A stretch of 64,000 nt of DNA, taken from Bryobacterales bacterium. Its GTDB lineage: Bacteria; Acidobacteriota; Terriglobia; Bryobacterales; UBA6623. This document shows, piece after piece, positions 43,081 to 52,801 of the stretch (its first letter is position 1; every line of letters starts with the position of its first letter). The stretch spans positions 62,001 through 126,000 of the forward strand of contig JAPPMC010000270.1 in NCBI GenBank assembly GCA_028819235.1. The letters run 5' to 3'. Both the position numbers and the translations under genes were made by a program. The notes beneath the pieces are model-generated. The model had not been told where the DNA came from. It saw only the letters and a list, made by a program, of their open reading frames with translations, and searched no databases.

Positions 43081-43923
43081 ATGCAACGTGGCCCCGCGAC
43101 ACCACCGTTCGCGGACAGCCCCGAGGAATACACGGTCCGGTCGATGCCGCTGCCGGGCTCGATGGAACTGCCCCTAGACGGGGCAGACCTGTGGTTTGCG
43201 GCCCTAGACGGGCCGCTCGACCCACTCTCTTCGGACACTTCAGTGCTGGCGCCATGCGAGCTACGACGCGCGCAGGGTATGAGCGCGGGGCCCCGCCGGA
43301 CGTTTGTGGGCGCTAGGGCGCGCCTGCGGCGGCTGCTCGCCGCTTACCTGCCAACTAGTTCGGGACCCGTGGATTTGCGGCGCGGCGTGAACGGCAAGCC
43401 CCGACTAACGGGCCACCTTGCCCATTGCGGGCTTCACTTCAACACCTCACATTGCCAAGCCAGAGCCATGTTCGCGTTCTCCCGATCTCAGGTGGGGGTC
43501 GACATCGAAGCCCTCCGTCCTCTCTCGTCGGCCCTCAGACTGGCCGAGCGGTTCTTCACCCCGTCGGAAATCGCCGAGGTTGCCAAACAGCGGGCCCGGG
43601 GCCAGCCAGACACTTTCCTCAAGATCTGGACATGCAAGGAAGCTTACGTCAAAGCCATCGGCGGAAGCGTCCCGCAGGATCTGGGCACATTCCAAGTCGC
43701 TCTTGAGCCGCGGCGGGGAGCAGCGCTGCTAGACGAGGATGGGCGCGCGATCGGCGGCTGGACAATGCTGCCCCTACAGCCCCAGAGGGGCATCATTGGT
43801 GCATTGGCAGTCTGTCAGGCCAAGGTCAAGCTGCGCCGATGGCTTCTCGCCGGACGCCCGTCACAGCCCTGGCCTCAGCTGGACTCAGGGGCGAGGAACG
43901 CGTCGAGGAAGCCGGTGTCGTAG
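43081..43923 (+). CDS. 4'-phosphopantetheinyl transferase (Sfp type)
   Basis: GKPRLTGHLAHCGLHFNTSHCQARAMFAFSRSQVGVDIEALRP and FLKIWTCKEAYVKAIGGSVPQDLGTFQV: VGVDIE and (W)xxKEAxxK motifs. Confidence 0.92.
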   Translation: MQRGPATPPFADSPEEYTVRSMPLPGSMELPLDGADLWFAALDGPLDPLSSDTSVLAPCELRRAQGMSAGPRRTFVGARARLRRLLAAYLPTSSGPVDLRRGVNGKPRLTGHLAHCGLHFNTSHCQARAMFAFSRSQVGVDIEALRPLSSALRLAERFFTPSEIAEVAKQRARGQPDTFLKIWTCKEAYVKAIGGSVPQDLGTFQVALEPRRGAALLDEDGRAIGGWTMLPLQPQRGIIGALAVCQAKVKLRRWLLAGRPSQPWPQLDSGARNASRKPVS

Positions 43924-45227
43924 CGACCCTCAATGAATGCGGGGTCGTCCAGGATTCTCAAGTGCACCGGAATCGAAGTCTGGATTCCTTCGAGCACACA
44001 CATTCTCAGAGCACGCCTCATGCGCTGTATGGCCTGGCGCCGGCAGCCAGCACTCGCCACAACCTTCGCGACCAAGGAGTCGTAGTACGGACGCACCCTC
44101 CACCCCGCAAAAGCCGCGCTGTCCACCCTGATTCCGCACCCTCCGGGCGCGGCGAACTGCGTGATCGTGCCAGCCGACGGCAGGAACGTCTGCGGATCCT
44201 CGGCGTTGATCCGGCATTCGATTGCATGCCCGCGCACTTCAGTCGGCCCGGGAATGACGTCGTCCAGCGATTCGCCGCTGGCGAGCAGCATCTGGCTCCG
44301 CACGAGATCGATCCCAGTCACAGCCTCGGTGACGGGATGCTCCACCTGGATGCGGGCATTGAGCTCGATGAAGTGAAGGTCGCCGGATTGGTCCATCACG
44401 AACTCCGCCGTGCCGGCGTTGGAGTAGCCGATGGAGCCCAGCGCTCGGGCCAAGAGCTCGTTGACCTCGGCACGGCGGTCAGCGCTGAAATGGTTCGCCG
44501 GAGCTTCCTCGAGGAGTTTCTGGTGCCGTCGCTGGATCGAGCACTCGCGCTCTCCGAGCGAGACCACGTTTCCGTAGCGATCCCCGAGCACCTGAAACTC
44601 AATGTGGCGCGGGTGTTCGACGAACCGCTCGAGGTATAGCTCGCCGGACCCGAACGCCGCCCCCGCCTCGCTCTGGGCCTGATTGAAGGCTTCCTCCAAG
44701 TCGTCCATTTCCCGCGCGATGCGCATGCCGCGCCCGCCTCCGCCCTTCGAGGCCTTAAGAATCACCGGGAATCCCACGTCAAGCGCACAGTCCCGGACCG
44801 CCGCAACCGACCGCAGCGGCTCTCTGGACCCGGGCAGCACAGGAATGCCGGCGTCCTCGGCCGCCCTCCGCGCCCTGGCCTTGTCGCCCATGAGCCGGAT
44901 GGCATCGGGCGTCGGCCCGATGAAGTGAATACCGCAGGCCTGGCAGATCTCCGCGAATCTGGCGTCCTCAGCCAGGAAGCCGTAACCCGGGTGGATCGCA
45001 TCCACATCGGTCACTTCGGCGGCGCTGATGATGGCAGGAATGCTGAGGTAGCTCTGACTGCTGTGGGGCCCGCCGATGCAGACCGCTTCGTCGGCGTGAC
45101 GCACGTGCAGCGACTCGCGGTCCGCGGTCGAATACACAGCGACCGTGCGAATGCCCAAGTCCCGGCAAGCAGCGATCAACCGCAGAGCGATCTCGCCACG
45201 ATTGGCGATCAGGACTCTATCGAACAT
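43875..45227 (-). CDS. accC: Acetyl-CoA carboxylase biotin carboxylase subunit
   Basis: MFDRVLIANRGEIALRLIAACRDLGIRTVAVYST...; KASKGGGGRGMRI; NARIQVEHPVTEAVTGIDLV. Confidence 0.95.
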   Translation of the reverse strand: MFDRVLIANRGEIALRLIAACRDLGIRTVAVYSTADRESLHVRHADEAVCIGGPHSSQSYLSIPAIISAAEVTDVDAIHPGYGFLAEDARFAEICQACGIHFIGPTPDAIRLMGDKARARRAAEDAGIPVLPGSREPLRSVAAVRDCALDVGFPVILKASKGGGGRGMRIAREMDDLEEAFNQAQSEAGAAFGSGELYLERFVEHPRHIEFQVLGDRYGNVVSLGERECSIQRRHQKLLEEAPANHFSADRRAEVNELLARALGSIGYSNAGTAEFVMDQSGDLHFIELNARIQVEHPVTEAVTGIDLVRSQMLLASGESLDDVIPGPTEVRGHAIECRINAEDPQTFLPSAGTITQFAAPGGCGIRVDSAAFAGWRVRPYYDSLVAKVVASAGCRRQAIQRMRRALRMCVLEGIQTSIPVHLRILDDPAFIEGRYDTGFLDAFLAPESS

Positions 45228-45247
45228 TCAGTTTGCCGACCGGGAAC

Positions 45248-45706
45248 CTAGGCGGGCTCCAGCCGGAATAGCGGCTGGCCGTACTCAACGGCCTGTGCGT
45301 TCTCCACCAAGCACTCCCTGATCACGCCGTCGTGCTCGCTCTCGATCTCGTTCATCAGCTTCATGGCTTCGATGATGCACACCACCTGGCCCTTGCGCAC
45401 GCGCGCGCCCACATCGACAAATGGTGGAGAGTCAGGCGCCGACGCCACATAGAACGTCCCCACCATGGGCGACGTGATCACCGCCTCCGCAGACGGGGGC
45501 TCGGTCCCTTCGGCAGGTGCCTCAGGGCGCTGCTCCTCGACCGGCGCTCTCGGAACATGCCCAGCGGAGACCGGCTGCACGGCTCCTGACCGAGCCACCC
45601 GTAGCCTGAGGCCACCCGACTCGTACTCGATTTCGGTCAGGCGCCGCTCGTCGAGAATCTCGACCAAGGCCTCGATCGCCGCCCGGTCCACTCGGTTGGT
45701 CGCCAT
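45248..45706 (-). CDS. accB: Acetyl-CoA carboxylase biotin carboxyl carrier protein
   Basis: [53 protein letters not shown] (biotinylation motif EAMKLMNE). Confidence 0.95.
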   Translation of the reverse strand: MATNRVDRAAIEALVEILDERRLTEIEYESGGLRLRVARSGAVQPVSAGHVPRAPVEEQRPEAPAEGTEPPSAEAVITSPMVGTFYVASAPDSPPFVDVGARVRKGQVVCIIEAMKLMNEIESEHDGVIRECLVENAQAVEYGQPLFRLEPA

Positions 45707-45715
45707 GCTCAATTC

Positions 45716-46804
45716 CTAAGCTGCCAGCACGCGAAGGTCACGGGATGTCGGCGTCAGCACCTCGCAGCCCTGCCTGGTCACAACAACAACGTCCTCGACC
45801 CGGGCGCCCGCGCAGCCGTCAAGATATGCTCCGGGCTCCACGGTGATCACCATGCCCTCGCGTAGGAGTGTCTCCTGCCTCGCCGCGACTCGAGGTTGCT
45901 CGTGAATCTCTAAGCCCAACCCGTGACCGGTCGAGTGCCGGAACGCGTTGTCCAAGCGCACACCCGCCACGGTGAACTTGCTTAGCACCTGCCGCGCACG
46001 ACGGTGGACGCTGCGACATTCCACTCCTGGGCGAACCGCGTCGACCGCAGCGGCCTGTGCTTCCAGAACGCCTCGGAACAGGGCCAACTGGGTCGCATCC
46101 GGCTCGCCCCAGGCAACCATTCTGGTCATGTCGCTGCAGTATCCGGCGAGTATAGCACCTTGGTCGACCACCGTCAGGGCCCCTCGCTGGACGGGCCGAG
46201 CACGGGGCTCGGCGTGCGGCAGCGCACCGTGCGAGCCGCTGGCGACGATGGTCGGGAATGCAGCCCCCTCGGCCCCCAGACGCCGCATCCCAAACTCCAG
46301 CTCCGCCGCCAGCCGGGCCTCGGACCAGTCGGGGCTCGAGCGTTCCAGAACCTCGTCGAACACCTGCGAGTTCAGCGACACGGATGCCTTGATGGCCTCG
46401 ATCTCGCCCGGGCTCTTGACCATCCGTAGGTCCTCGACTAGCGGTCGCGCGGGGTCTAGGCGGCAGTCGGCCAGTTCGTCGCGCAGGTAGCGGTAAACCG
46501 CATACGGCAGGCTGTAAGGCTCGAACTCCACCCGGCGGAGCCCTTGCTGGGCAATGCCCCGCGCAAGCGCTATCTGGGGATCCCCGTCCGAGATAACCAC
46601 CTCAACGCCACTCGTTTGGCGGCGGGCCTGGGAACGGTAGCGCCCATCCGTGAACAGCGTTGCCGAGTCCGGGGTCACCAAGAGGTGGCCGGCGCTCCCG
46701 GTGAAGCCGGTCAGGTAACGGATGTTCGCCCGAGACGAGACGTACATGCACCGACGCCCCAGCTCGGCCAGCAACTCGGCCAGCCTCTGCTTCTGCTCGC
46801 CCAT
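45716..46804 (-). CDS. M24-family Xaa-Pro aminopeptidase
   Basis: YVSSRANIRYLTGFTGSAGHLLVTPDSATLFTDGRY; SGSHGALPHAEP; DQGAILAGYCSDMTRM; HSTGHGLGLEIHEQPRV. Confidence 0.92.
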   Translation of the reverse strand: MGEQKQRLAELLAELGRRCMYVSSRANIRYLTGFTGSAGHLLVTPDSATLFTDGRYRSQARRQTSGVEVVISDGDPQIALARGIAQQGLRRVEFEPYSLPYAVYRYLRDELADCRLDPARPLVEDLRMVKSPGEIEAIKASVSLNSQVFDEVLERSSPDWSEARLAAELEFGMRRLGAEGAAFPTIVASGSHGALPHAEPRARPVQRGALTVVDQGAILAGYCSDMTRMVAWGEPDATQLALFRGVLEAQAAAVDAVRPGVECRSVHRRARQVLSKFTVAGVRLDNAFRHSTGHGLGLEIHEQPRVAARQETLLREGMVITVEPGAYLDGCAGARVEDVVVVTRQGCEVLTPTSRDLRVLAA

Positions 46805-46861
46805 CCTGCCATGGTGCGGCGCTCACGGGCCGCAGCGCCCATCATACGGCCATGTCGAGGC

Positions 46862-49264
46862 CTACCAGAACACCCGCAAGCGAAGGCTGGCAGTAGCCGG
46901 CTGAACGACGCGAGTGCCCACGAAGACCGACTGGAAGCTGTACAGGGCCCGGCGGTTGGTCAGGTTGGTGATCTGAAATGCAAGTTCCCAGGCCCTCCGG
47001 TCGCCTCGGAAGTGCTCGTACCCCAAGGAGGCGTCGACGACGACGCGCGGCCGGATACGCGGAGGGTCGGAGAGGAGGTTGACGAAAGGCAACTGGTCGT
47101 AGTAGTCCGGATCGGCGGCCACCTGCTCCGGGTCGGACGGGTTGGCAACGAGACCGCTGTCGAATCGCACCTGCGAGCTTGCCCACAATGTCCTTGCGAG
47201 GCGCACGAGGATGTTGCCGCTGGCGCCCAGCACTTGGTCATGGTCGATGACGAACGGACCGTCAGAGAGGGCATCCAAGGCGGAACTGGCAAGGAAGAGC
47301 CCCCCCGTGAAGGGCGGCGTCACTATGGCGCGGAAGTGCGTAACGCCGAGCGATCCTGTGACGCGGCGAGACGTGGGAAGCACAACTCTGGCCTCGAACC
47401 CGTTGACCCGCGAGAACGCCAGCGAAGTGGGAAAGATGATGCCGGTGTTCAGGAAGTTGTCGTTGTCCTGGGCGTTCGATGAGTGCTTGTGGTAGTACGC
47501 GGCGTCGAGGGACAGACGCCCGCCCAAGGCCTGCTGCAGTCCGACCTCGAATGCGTTCTGCCTCTGCGGCTGGATGGGGATTGCGCCCCCACCCAGCCCG
47601 CGCCGCACCTCTGGCGGCGCGAGGGCGGCCGACTCCGGGGCATTTGCGAGGAGCAGGTTCTCGTTCGGAGGCGTCTGCAGGTTGCGGTTGTACGAGGCCC
47701 TGAGCACGGTACCCGTAGGGCGAAGGTGGTAAGCGAATCCGACGCGGGGTTGCAGTTCCGTTGCTAACACGAGCATGGAGTATCGGTCCAAGCGCAGGCC
47801 AAGGTCCAGCACCAAGGGACCAAGTGTGAGGCGGTCGCGGACAAAGCCTGAAAGGAGCTGGCCCGAGGCCGCATCTCGGAACCGGAACGGACTGCCCCCG
47901 CGCGTCAGGTCGTGCGCCAAGAGGTTGGGGTTGAACTGTGGAGAACCTGGCCGGTTGACGCCCGGGTCCGTCAGCCCGAACGAGAAGCTCTCCGAGAGCG
48001 GGAAGTGCTGAGCGTCGAATCCGAAGGCAGCCTCGTGCCTGCCGCGCTGCCACTGGACGCGGTTGAAGCTGGCCAGTGTTGCGAGCGCACGGTCCAGTTG
48101 GGCTGTCACCGGGGTGTCGCCGGGGCTGGGTTCCAAGCGTGCCGATGTCGTTCGCAGCGAGGTGGTCGACTCCAAGGTTGCTGCTGGCGAAAGCACGCGG
48201 ACGTACCCTAGCGAGAAGGCCTGGTCGTCGAGCTCCCGCCGTTGGCGCTGACCGCTGGCGTGCTGACTCCGCAGGTTTGCGAGCTGAAACGACGAGCGTC
48301 CCGCCATCACGCTTGCCCGGAAGACGTTCGTCAGGGAGCGATGCCAGTCCAGCCGCGCCGAGACGCGCTGTGCGTTGCCTCCGTTGTGCAGGTTGTCGAA
48401 AGATGGCGAGTCGAGAAAGCGATTGGTCTTCACGCTCGAGAGCGAGGCGAACCAGCCGAGATCTCCCCTCGTTCCACCGATCTGTGCCCCTCCGGTGACC
48501 GTGTCGAATCCGCCAGCCCCGACGTCCATCTGGCCAAACGGGCGCCCACCCCCGTCAAAGCCCGACCGCGTCGTTACCCGCGCCACACCCGAGACCTTCG
48601 CGCCGTATTCAGGCGGGATGTTCCCGGTAAACAGCTCCAGCGTCTCGACCAAGCTCGGGTCGATCGAGGTCGAGAACTGGCCGGAGAACTGGTCGCTGAT
48701 GGGCATTCCGTCGACGACGTATGTCATTTGGTTATGGGCGCCCCGGGGGTGGATCGAACCGTTCGCGTTGGCTGCGAAGCCAGGGAATCCCAGCAGGAGC
48801 GCTTCCAGCCCTCGCAGACTGCTGGCCACCGGCAGCTTCTCGATGATCCGCCGTCCCAACTGCACCTTCGTGCCGCTCGCACGGGGGCTCAGGAGCGTAG
48901 CCGATGCCGTCGTGCTCACTTCAAAGGACTCGTGGCGCAAGGCCACCTCGAGGCGGACCTCAACCTCCTCAGGACGGCTCGAGCGCATCTCAATGGGACG
49001 CAAGAACGTCCGGAACCCGGGATGGGACACCTCAAGCTCGTACCCATGGAGAGGCACGTTGGCGATCCGGAACCGCCCCGCTACGTTGGTGGATACCTCT
49101 CGCTCAAACGCGGAGACCCTGTTGAATAGGCGCACTTCCGCGCCCTCGACGGCGGCGCCGGACTGATCAATGACCGTCCCAAGGAGGGTCGCCGCTAACG
49201 TGCGCGCCTCCAAGGGCTGGGCTGCTGGCAGGATTAGGGCCAGCAATATCACAATCAAGGGCAT
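46862..49264 (-). CDS. TonB-dependent receptor with carboxypeptidase-regulatory-like domain
   Basis: Signal peptide MPLIVILLALILPAAQPLEA; LLGTVIDQSGAAVEGAEVRLFNR; plug LSPRASGTKVQLGRRIIEKLPVASSLRGLEALLLGFPGFAANANGSIHPRGAHNQMTYVVDGMPI; C-terminal VVQPATASLRLRVFW. Confidence 0.9.
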   Translation of the reverse strand: MPLIVILLALILPAAQPLEARTLAATLLGTVIDQSGAAVEGAEVRLFNRVSAFEREVSTNVAGRFRIANVPLHGYELEVSHPGFRTFLRPIEMRSSRPEEVEVRLEVALRHESFEVSTTASATLLSPRASGTKVQLGRRIIEKLPVASSLRGLEALLLGFPGFAANANGSIHPRGAHNQMTYVVDGMPISDQFSGQFSTSIDPSLVETLELFTGNIPPEYGAKVSGVARVTTRSGFDGGGRPFGQMDVGAGGFDTVTGGAQIGGTRGDLGWFASLSSVKTNRFLDSPSFDNLHNGGNAQRVSARLDWHRSLTNVFRASVMAGRSSFQLANLRSQHASGQRQRRELDDQAFSLGYVRVLSPAATLESTTSLRTTSARLEPSPGDTPVTAQLDRALATLASFNRVQWQRGRHEAAFGFDAQHFPLSESFSFGLTDPGVNRPGSPQFNPNLLAHDLTRGGSPFRFRDAASGQLLSGFVRDRLTLGPLVLDLGLRLDRYSMLVLATELQPRVGFAYHLRPTGTVLRASYNRNLQTPPNENLLLANAPESAALAPPEVRRGLGGGAIPIQPQRQNAFEVGLQQALGGRLSLDAAYYHKHSSNAQDNDNFLNTGIIFPTSLAFSRVNGFEARVVLPTSRRVTGSLGVTHFRAIVTPPFTGGLFLASSALDALSDGPFVIDHDQVLGASGNILVRLARTLWASSQVRFDSGLVANPSDPEQVAADPDYYDQLPFVNLLSDPPRIRPRVVVDASLGYEHFRGDRRAWELAFQITNLTNRRALYSFQSVFVGTRVVQPATASLRLRVFW

Positions 49265-49270
49265 GTCTAG

Positions 49271-49293
49271 TTTAGGCTTTAGGATAGCCTAAA
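49271..49293 (-). promoter_or_regulatory. DtxR/IdeR/MntR-like metalloregulatory box overlapping the -10 region of the TonB receptor
   Basis: TTTAGGCT-ttaggat-AGCCTAAA (perfect 8-nt arms) with a nested TTTAGG-atag-CCTAAA; minus-strand -35 TTGACG (49308-49303), 16-nt spacer, -10 TATCCT (49286-49281). Confidence 0.6.
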
Positions 49294-49679
49294 TTCTAAT
49301 CTCGTCAAGCCGAATCTTCGGCATGCGCAATGGGCGACGACGCGAGGGATCGACAGCCGTAGTCGCCTAGGTGTAGGTCGGGGGTGCGCCGCGAATAGTA
49401 CCTTCCGCCGAAGCTCTGTGGCCGGCATGCAGCGCGACAAGGGCACAGTCAACGCGGCACGCGGGGCCGCTGCCGTCGATGCGACGGACCAAGGCCGAGG
49501 TGGCGCCCCAGGACTGGCGAATCCCAGCAGCACTCCGCTCAGATCGAGCCGTCTGCGACTTGCTCGGGCCTTTCCCGGGGAGTCCAATCCATTTCGCGAG
49601 GTCTCGCGACCCCGCCTATGGCAGAGGAACAGGGGAGTGGCCGGACCCCGCGGCATCCGCCTAAACTCCGCTCGAAGTG

Positions 49680-51401
49680 TCAGCGCACAGGGTGAGACAG
49701 TTCGCTGCGCTTAATCGTGATCTCGCCCACGGTCTCATCGTCGATGCTAACGATCCGGAAGGTGACAGAGGGATCGGGCTTGGTCAAGTCGAACGCAAGC
49801 AGCCCAAACGACTGCTTTTCGTTGTAGCCGAACAGCGCCCCTGGAACCAAGTCGTGAACGGCTTCGTTTGTGAGACGCGAGCTCTCGAACTCGTACAGCG
49901 GGTATCCGGCTTTCCGGTCGATGCGCCTGGCGTCCGAGCGGTGCCGGTCGGCTGACAGCAAGAACACCCCTTCAACCCTGTTGCGGCTGAGAAAGCCAAA
50001 GATCTCGTCCCGCTCTTGGCGAAACCCGTTCCATGTGTCGACCGCATCGCCCTTCGTGTCGAACGACCATGGGACAGGCGAGACGAGCACCTTGAAAGTG
50101 GCCGTCGACTCTTTGAGCCGCCCTAGGAGCCACTTCTTCTGGTGCGGTCCGAGCATGGTGGGAGAGTCGGCGAACGGGTTTGTGCGGTAGAAGCGGCCGT
50201 CGAGCATGAAGAAGTCGACGTCGCCGATCGCGAACTCGAACCACGTCCCTGGCCATTGATCCGAGCCATAGCCCGGGTTGACCCAGTTGCGGCGAAAATG
50301 CCGCAGGGAAGGCAGCTTCCACGGCGGTCTCTCGACGTACGGGCCCAGCCAGACATCGTCGGTAGCGCTGTCGTGGTTATCCCAGATCGCGTAGATGCCG
50401 GTACGGGCGACGAAGTGTCGAAACTCGCTGCCCGACTGACGCCGATAGTAGGTGTAGTGGTGCAGGCCATTCAGGTCCTCCGGGAGATCGATGTACACGT
50501 TGTCGCCGAGAAACAGGAATGCCTGCAGCTTGCGGGCGGAGATGGTGTTCCACATCCGCTCGTTTCGGGGGACGTAGCCCGCGCCGCCCCCAAAGCCGAC
50601 CTCGAACCGGACAGGTTCGCCCCCCTCTGGGGCCGTCGCGAAGACCGGATAGGCAGGTCCCAGTTCCGGCCGGCCGTCGACCAGCACGTCGTACCGGTAC
50701 GTCGTGCCCGGCAGCAGGCCGCCGAGCGCCACGACCGCGGTAAAGTCTTCTCCGGCGTCCGACCGAGCCGGCTGCGAGCGGACAGCCGCCCGGAAGGGAC
50801 CGGACTCGCCCGCGGCGGCAACGACCTGCACTTCGGCCTCTTGCACCGTGCGGACCCAGAACTTGGCGCCGCGCGCGGTCACTGATCCCAGCATGGGACC
50901 GTGCAGCAGGCGAAGTTCGCGCATGGCGACCTCTCGGCGGAACGGCTCGTAGCCCGAGAGGGGTTGCAAGAGGTCGCGCGGTCCGGCAAGGAACCGCTCG
51001 AACGGCAGCCCCGCCGCCTCCGCCAGCCGAACCAGATCGAAGGCCTGGTCCAACTGCCCGAGCTGGGCTCGGGCAATGGCCAGGTTGAAGAGTGACTCTT
51101 GATCCATCGGATCGTCAGCAAGCAACTCCTCCGCATAGCGCGCAGCCTCTTCAGGCTGCCCTCGCACGATCTCCAACATCTGCCGTTGTCCCCGGCGCTT
51201 GGACAGCCGCTCGGCGTGCTCGTAGAAGAACCGCAGGTTCCAACGGGTCTCGGCACCGTAGTACGGGTACTCGGAACCGTTCTCGAACGCCTGTGGTGGG
51301 GCGTGGCCGCGAAACGGCTCATCGAGCTGCGAGCAGGCCGACAGCAATCCCACTGCGACTAAGGCCTTCAACACCTTGAAGACTGGGACAAGGCCAGTCA
51401 T
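49680..51401 (-). CDS. PhoD-like alkaline phosphatase/metallophosphatase lipoprotein with N-terminal TPR-like region
   Basis: Lipobox LLSAC; TPR-like RYAEELLADDPMDQESLFNLAIARAQLGQLDQAFDLV; PhoD-like GSVTARGAKFWVRT, AFLFLGDNVYID, YAIWDNHDSATDDVWLG, LSADRHRSDARRI. Confidence 0.82.
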   Translation of the reverse strand: MTGLVPVFKVLKALVAVGLLSACSQLDEPFRGHAPPQAFENGSEYPYYGAETRWNLRFFYEHAERLSKRRGQRQMLEIVRGQPEEAARYAEELLADDPMDQESLFNLAIARAQLGQLDQAFDLVRLAEAAGLPFERFLAGPRDLLQPLSGYEPFRREVAMRELRLLHGPMLGSVTARGAKFWVRTVQEAEVQVVAAAGESGPFRAAVRSQPARSDAGEDFTAVVALGGLLPGTTYRYDVLVDGRPELGPAYPVFATAPEGGEPVRFEVGFGGGAGYVPRNERMWNTISARKLQAFLFLGDNVYIDLPEDLNGLHHYTYYRRQSGSEFRHFVARTGIYAIWDNHDSATDDVWLGPYVERPPWKLPSLRHFRRNWVNPGYGSDQWPGTWFEFAIGDVDFFMLDGRFYRTNPFADSPTMLGPHQKKWLLGRLKESTATFKVLVSPVPWSFDTKGDAVDTWNGFRQERDEIFGFLSRNRVEGVFLLSADRHRSDARRIDRKAGYPLYEFESSRLTNEAVHDLVPGALFGYNEKQSFGLLAFDLTKPDPSVTFRIVSIDDETVGEITIKRSELSHPVR

Positions 51402-52801
51402 CGGTTCCCCGCAGCGATCCAAGCGTCAATCTCGGCCTGACTCGCTCCCAGGCCGAGAGCAGTATTGGGGTGCAGTGGGCGCCCGGCGCTCGTGCCGGGC
51501 CAGGCCGGCGGCGGGTGCTCGGCGTGCCACGCATCCGTGGCTCGCTCGAGGTCGGCAACTGCAGGGTCTTCGACACTGATGTCCACGCTCTCGGATGGGT
51601 CGTCAAGGATCTCGTATAGCTCCGGCTCCCGGTCCAAGCTGCGGACATACTTGCGGTCTGGCGTGCGCGCGGCGTACTGCGCCCCCTCGTGTGAGTGCCA
51701 ATAGAGCCGTTCGTGGGGCGGTTCCGACCGCTTTCCGCTGAGATAAGGCATGAGATTGACGCCGTCAAGGCCAACGGGCACGTCGGTCCCAGCGACGGCA
51801 ACGACCGTCGGGAAGATGTCAAGGGCGCTGACCGGAGGGTCATACTGCGACCCGGCCGGCAAGGACCCCGGCCATGCAACGACGAACGGCACGCGTATGC
51901 CACCCTCATAGACCGTGCCTTTTGTTGCCCTCAATGGCGAGTTGTCGGAAGCATTCGCCGGCGTCGGCCCTCCGTTGTCGCTCAGAAAGAACACGAGTGT
52001 GCTCTCGGACAGGTCCAGATCGGCCAGGAGCCCAACCAGCTGGCCCACACCGTCGTCGAGCGCCGTGACCATCGCAGCATAGGTCCTGCGACGCTCGTCT
52101 TCGATTGTGCGGACCCGTTGAAGCAGCTCGGGGGGAGCCTGCAAGGGCCCGTGGGGAGCGTTGTATGCGAGGTACAAGAAGAACGGAACGTCGGCATGTC
52201 GCTGCACGAAATCAAGGGCGGCTTGCGTAAGCTGATCGGTCAGGTAGCCCTCCACCGGGACGTCGGCGCCGTTATTGCTTAAGGGGATCAGGTACTCCCG
52301 GGCGTCGCTTCCCTCGGAACGGAAGTAGTCGTGGCCTCCCCCGAGAAGCCCGAAGAACTCGTCGAAGCCGCGTTCGCGCGGGCGGAACTGCGGCGCATCG
52401 CCCAAGTGCCACTTGCCTACGGCACCAGAGATGTAGCCTGCCCGAGCCAGGATCTCCGGAAGGATGGTCTCTTCGAGCGGAAGGCCTTCGCCAGCCCCGA
52501 ACTTCGGGTTCCTTGCGTGGCCGAAGCGGTGCTGGTTGCGACCGGTGAGCAGGCCGGCCCGAGACGGGCTGCAGTAGGGGTGGCTGACATACCCGTTTGT
52601 CAGTCGGATCCCGGCCGCGGCGAGACGGTCGATGTGGGGCGTTTCGAAGTCTTCCAGGCCTTGGAAGCCAACATCGGCGTATCCCAGGTCGTCGGCGAGG
52701 ATCACAACAACGTTGGGCGGACGCGCTGACTGGTAGGGCTTGTCGCCCAACGGCCCAGAGCAGGAGCAGGTCAATAGAAGGTATGGCAAGAATCTCCGCA
52801 C
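51398..52801 (-). CDS. Sulfatase (arylsulfatase family, Cys-type), putative lipoprotein
   Basis: GTG start VRRFLPYLLLTCSCSG; PNVVVILADDLGYADVGFQG; signature CSPSRAGLLTGRNQHRFG; VFFLSDNGGPTPANASDNSPLRATKGTVYEGGIRVPF. 4-nt overlap with the PhoD-like gene. Confidence 0.92.
   Translation of the reverse strand: MRRFLPYLLLTCSCSGPLGDKPYQSARPPNVVVILADDLGYADVGFQGLEDFETPHIDRLAAAGIRLTNGYVSHPYCSPSRAGLLTGRNQHRFGHARNPKFGAGEGLPLEETILPEILARAGYISGAVGKWHLGDAPQFRPRERGFDEFFGLLGGGHDYFRSEGSDAREYLIPLSNNGADVPVEGYLTDQLTQAALDFVQRHADVPFFLYLAYNAPHGPLQAPPELLQRVRTIEDERRRTYAAMVTALDDGVGQLVGLLADLDLSESTLVFFLSDNGGPTPANASDNSPLRATKGTVYEGGIRVPFVVAWPGSLPAGSQYDPPVSALDIFPTVVAVAGTDVPVGLDGVNLMPYLSGKRSEPPHERLYWHSHEGAQYAARTPDRKYVRSLDREPELYEILDDPSESVDISVEDPAVADLERATDAWHAEHPPPAWPGTSAGRPLHPNTALGLGASQAEIDAWIAAGNR

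Noticed and set aside
49309-49322. GCCGAATCTTCGGC palindrome next to the metalloregulatory box
   Set aside because: Short 6-bp arms with a 2-nt loop lying upstream of the -35; too weak to separate from chance in GC-rich DNA.
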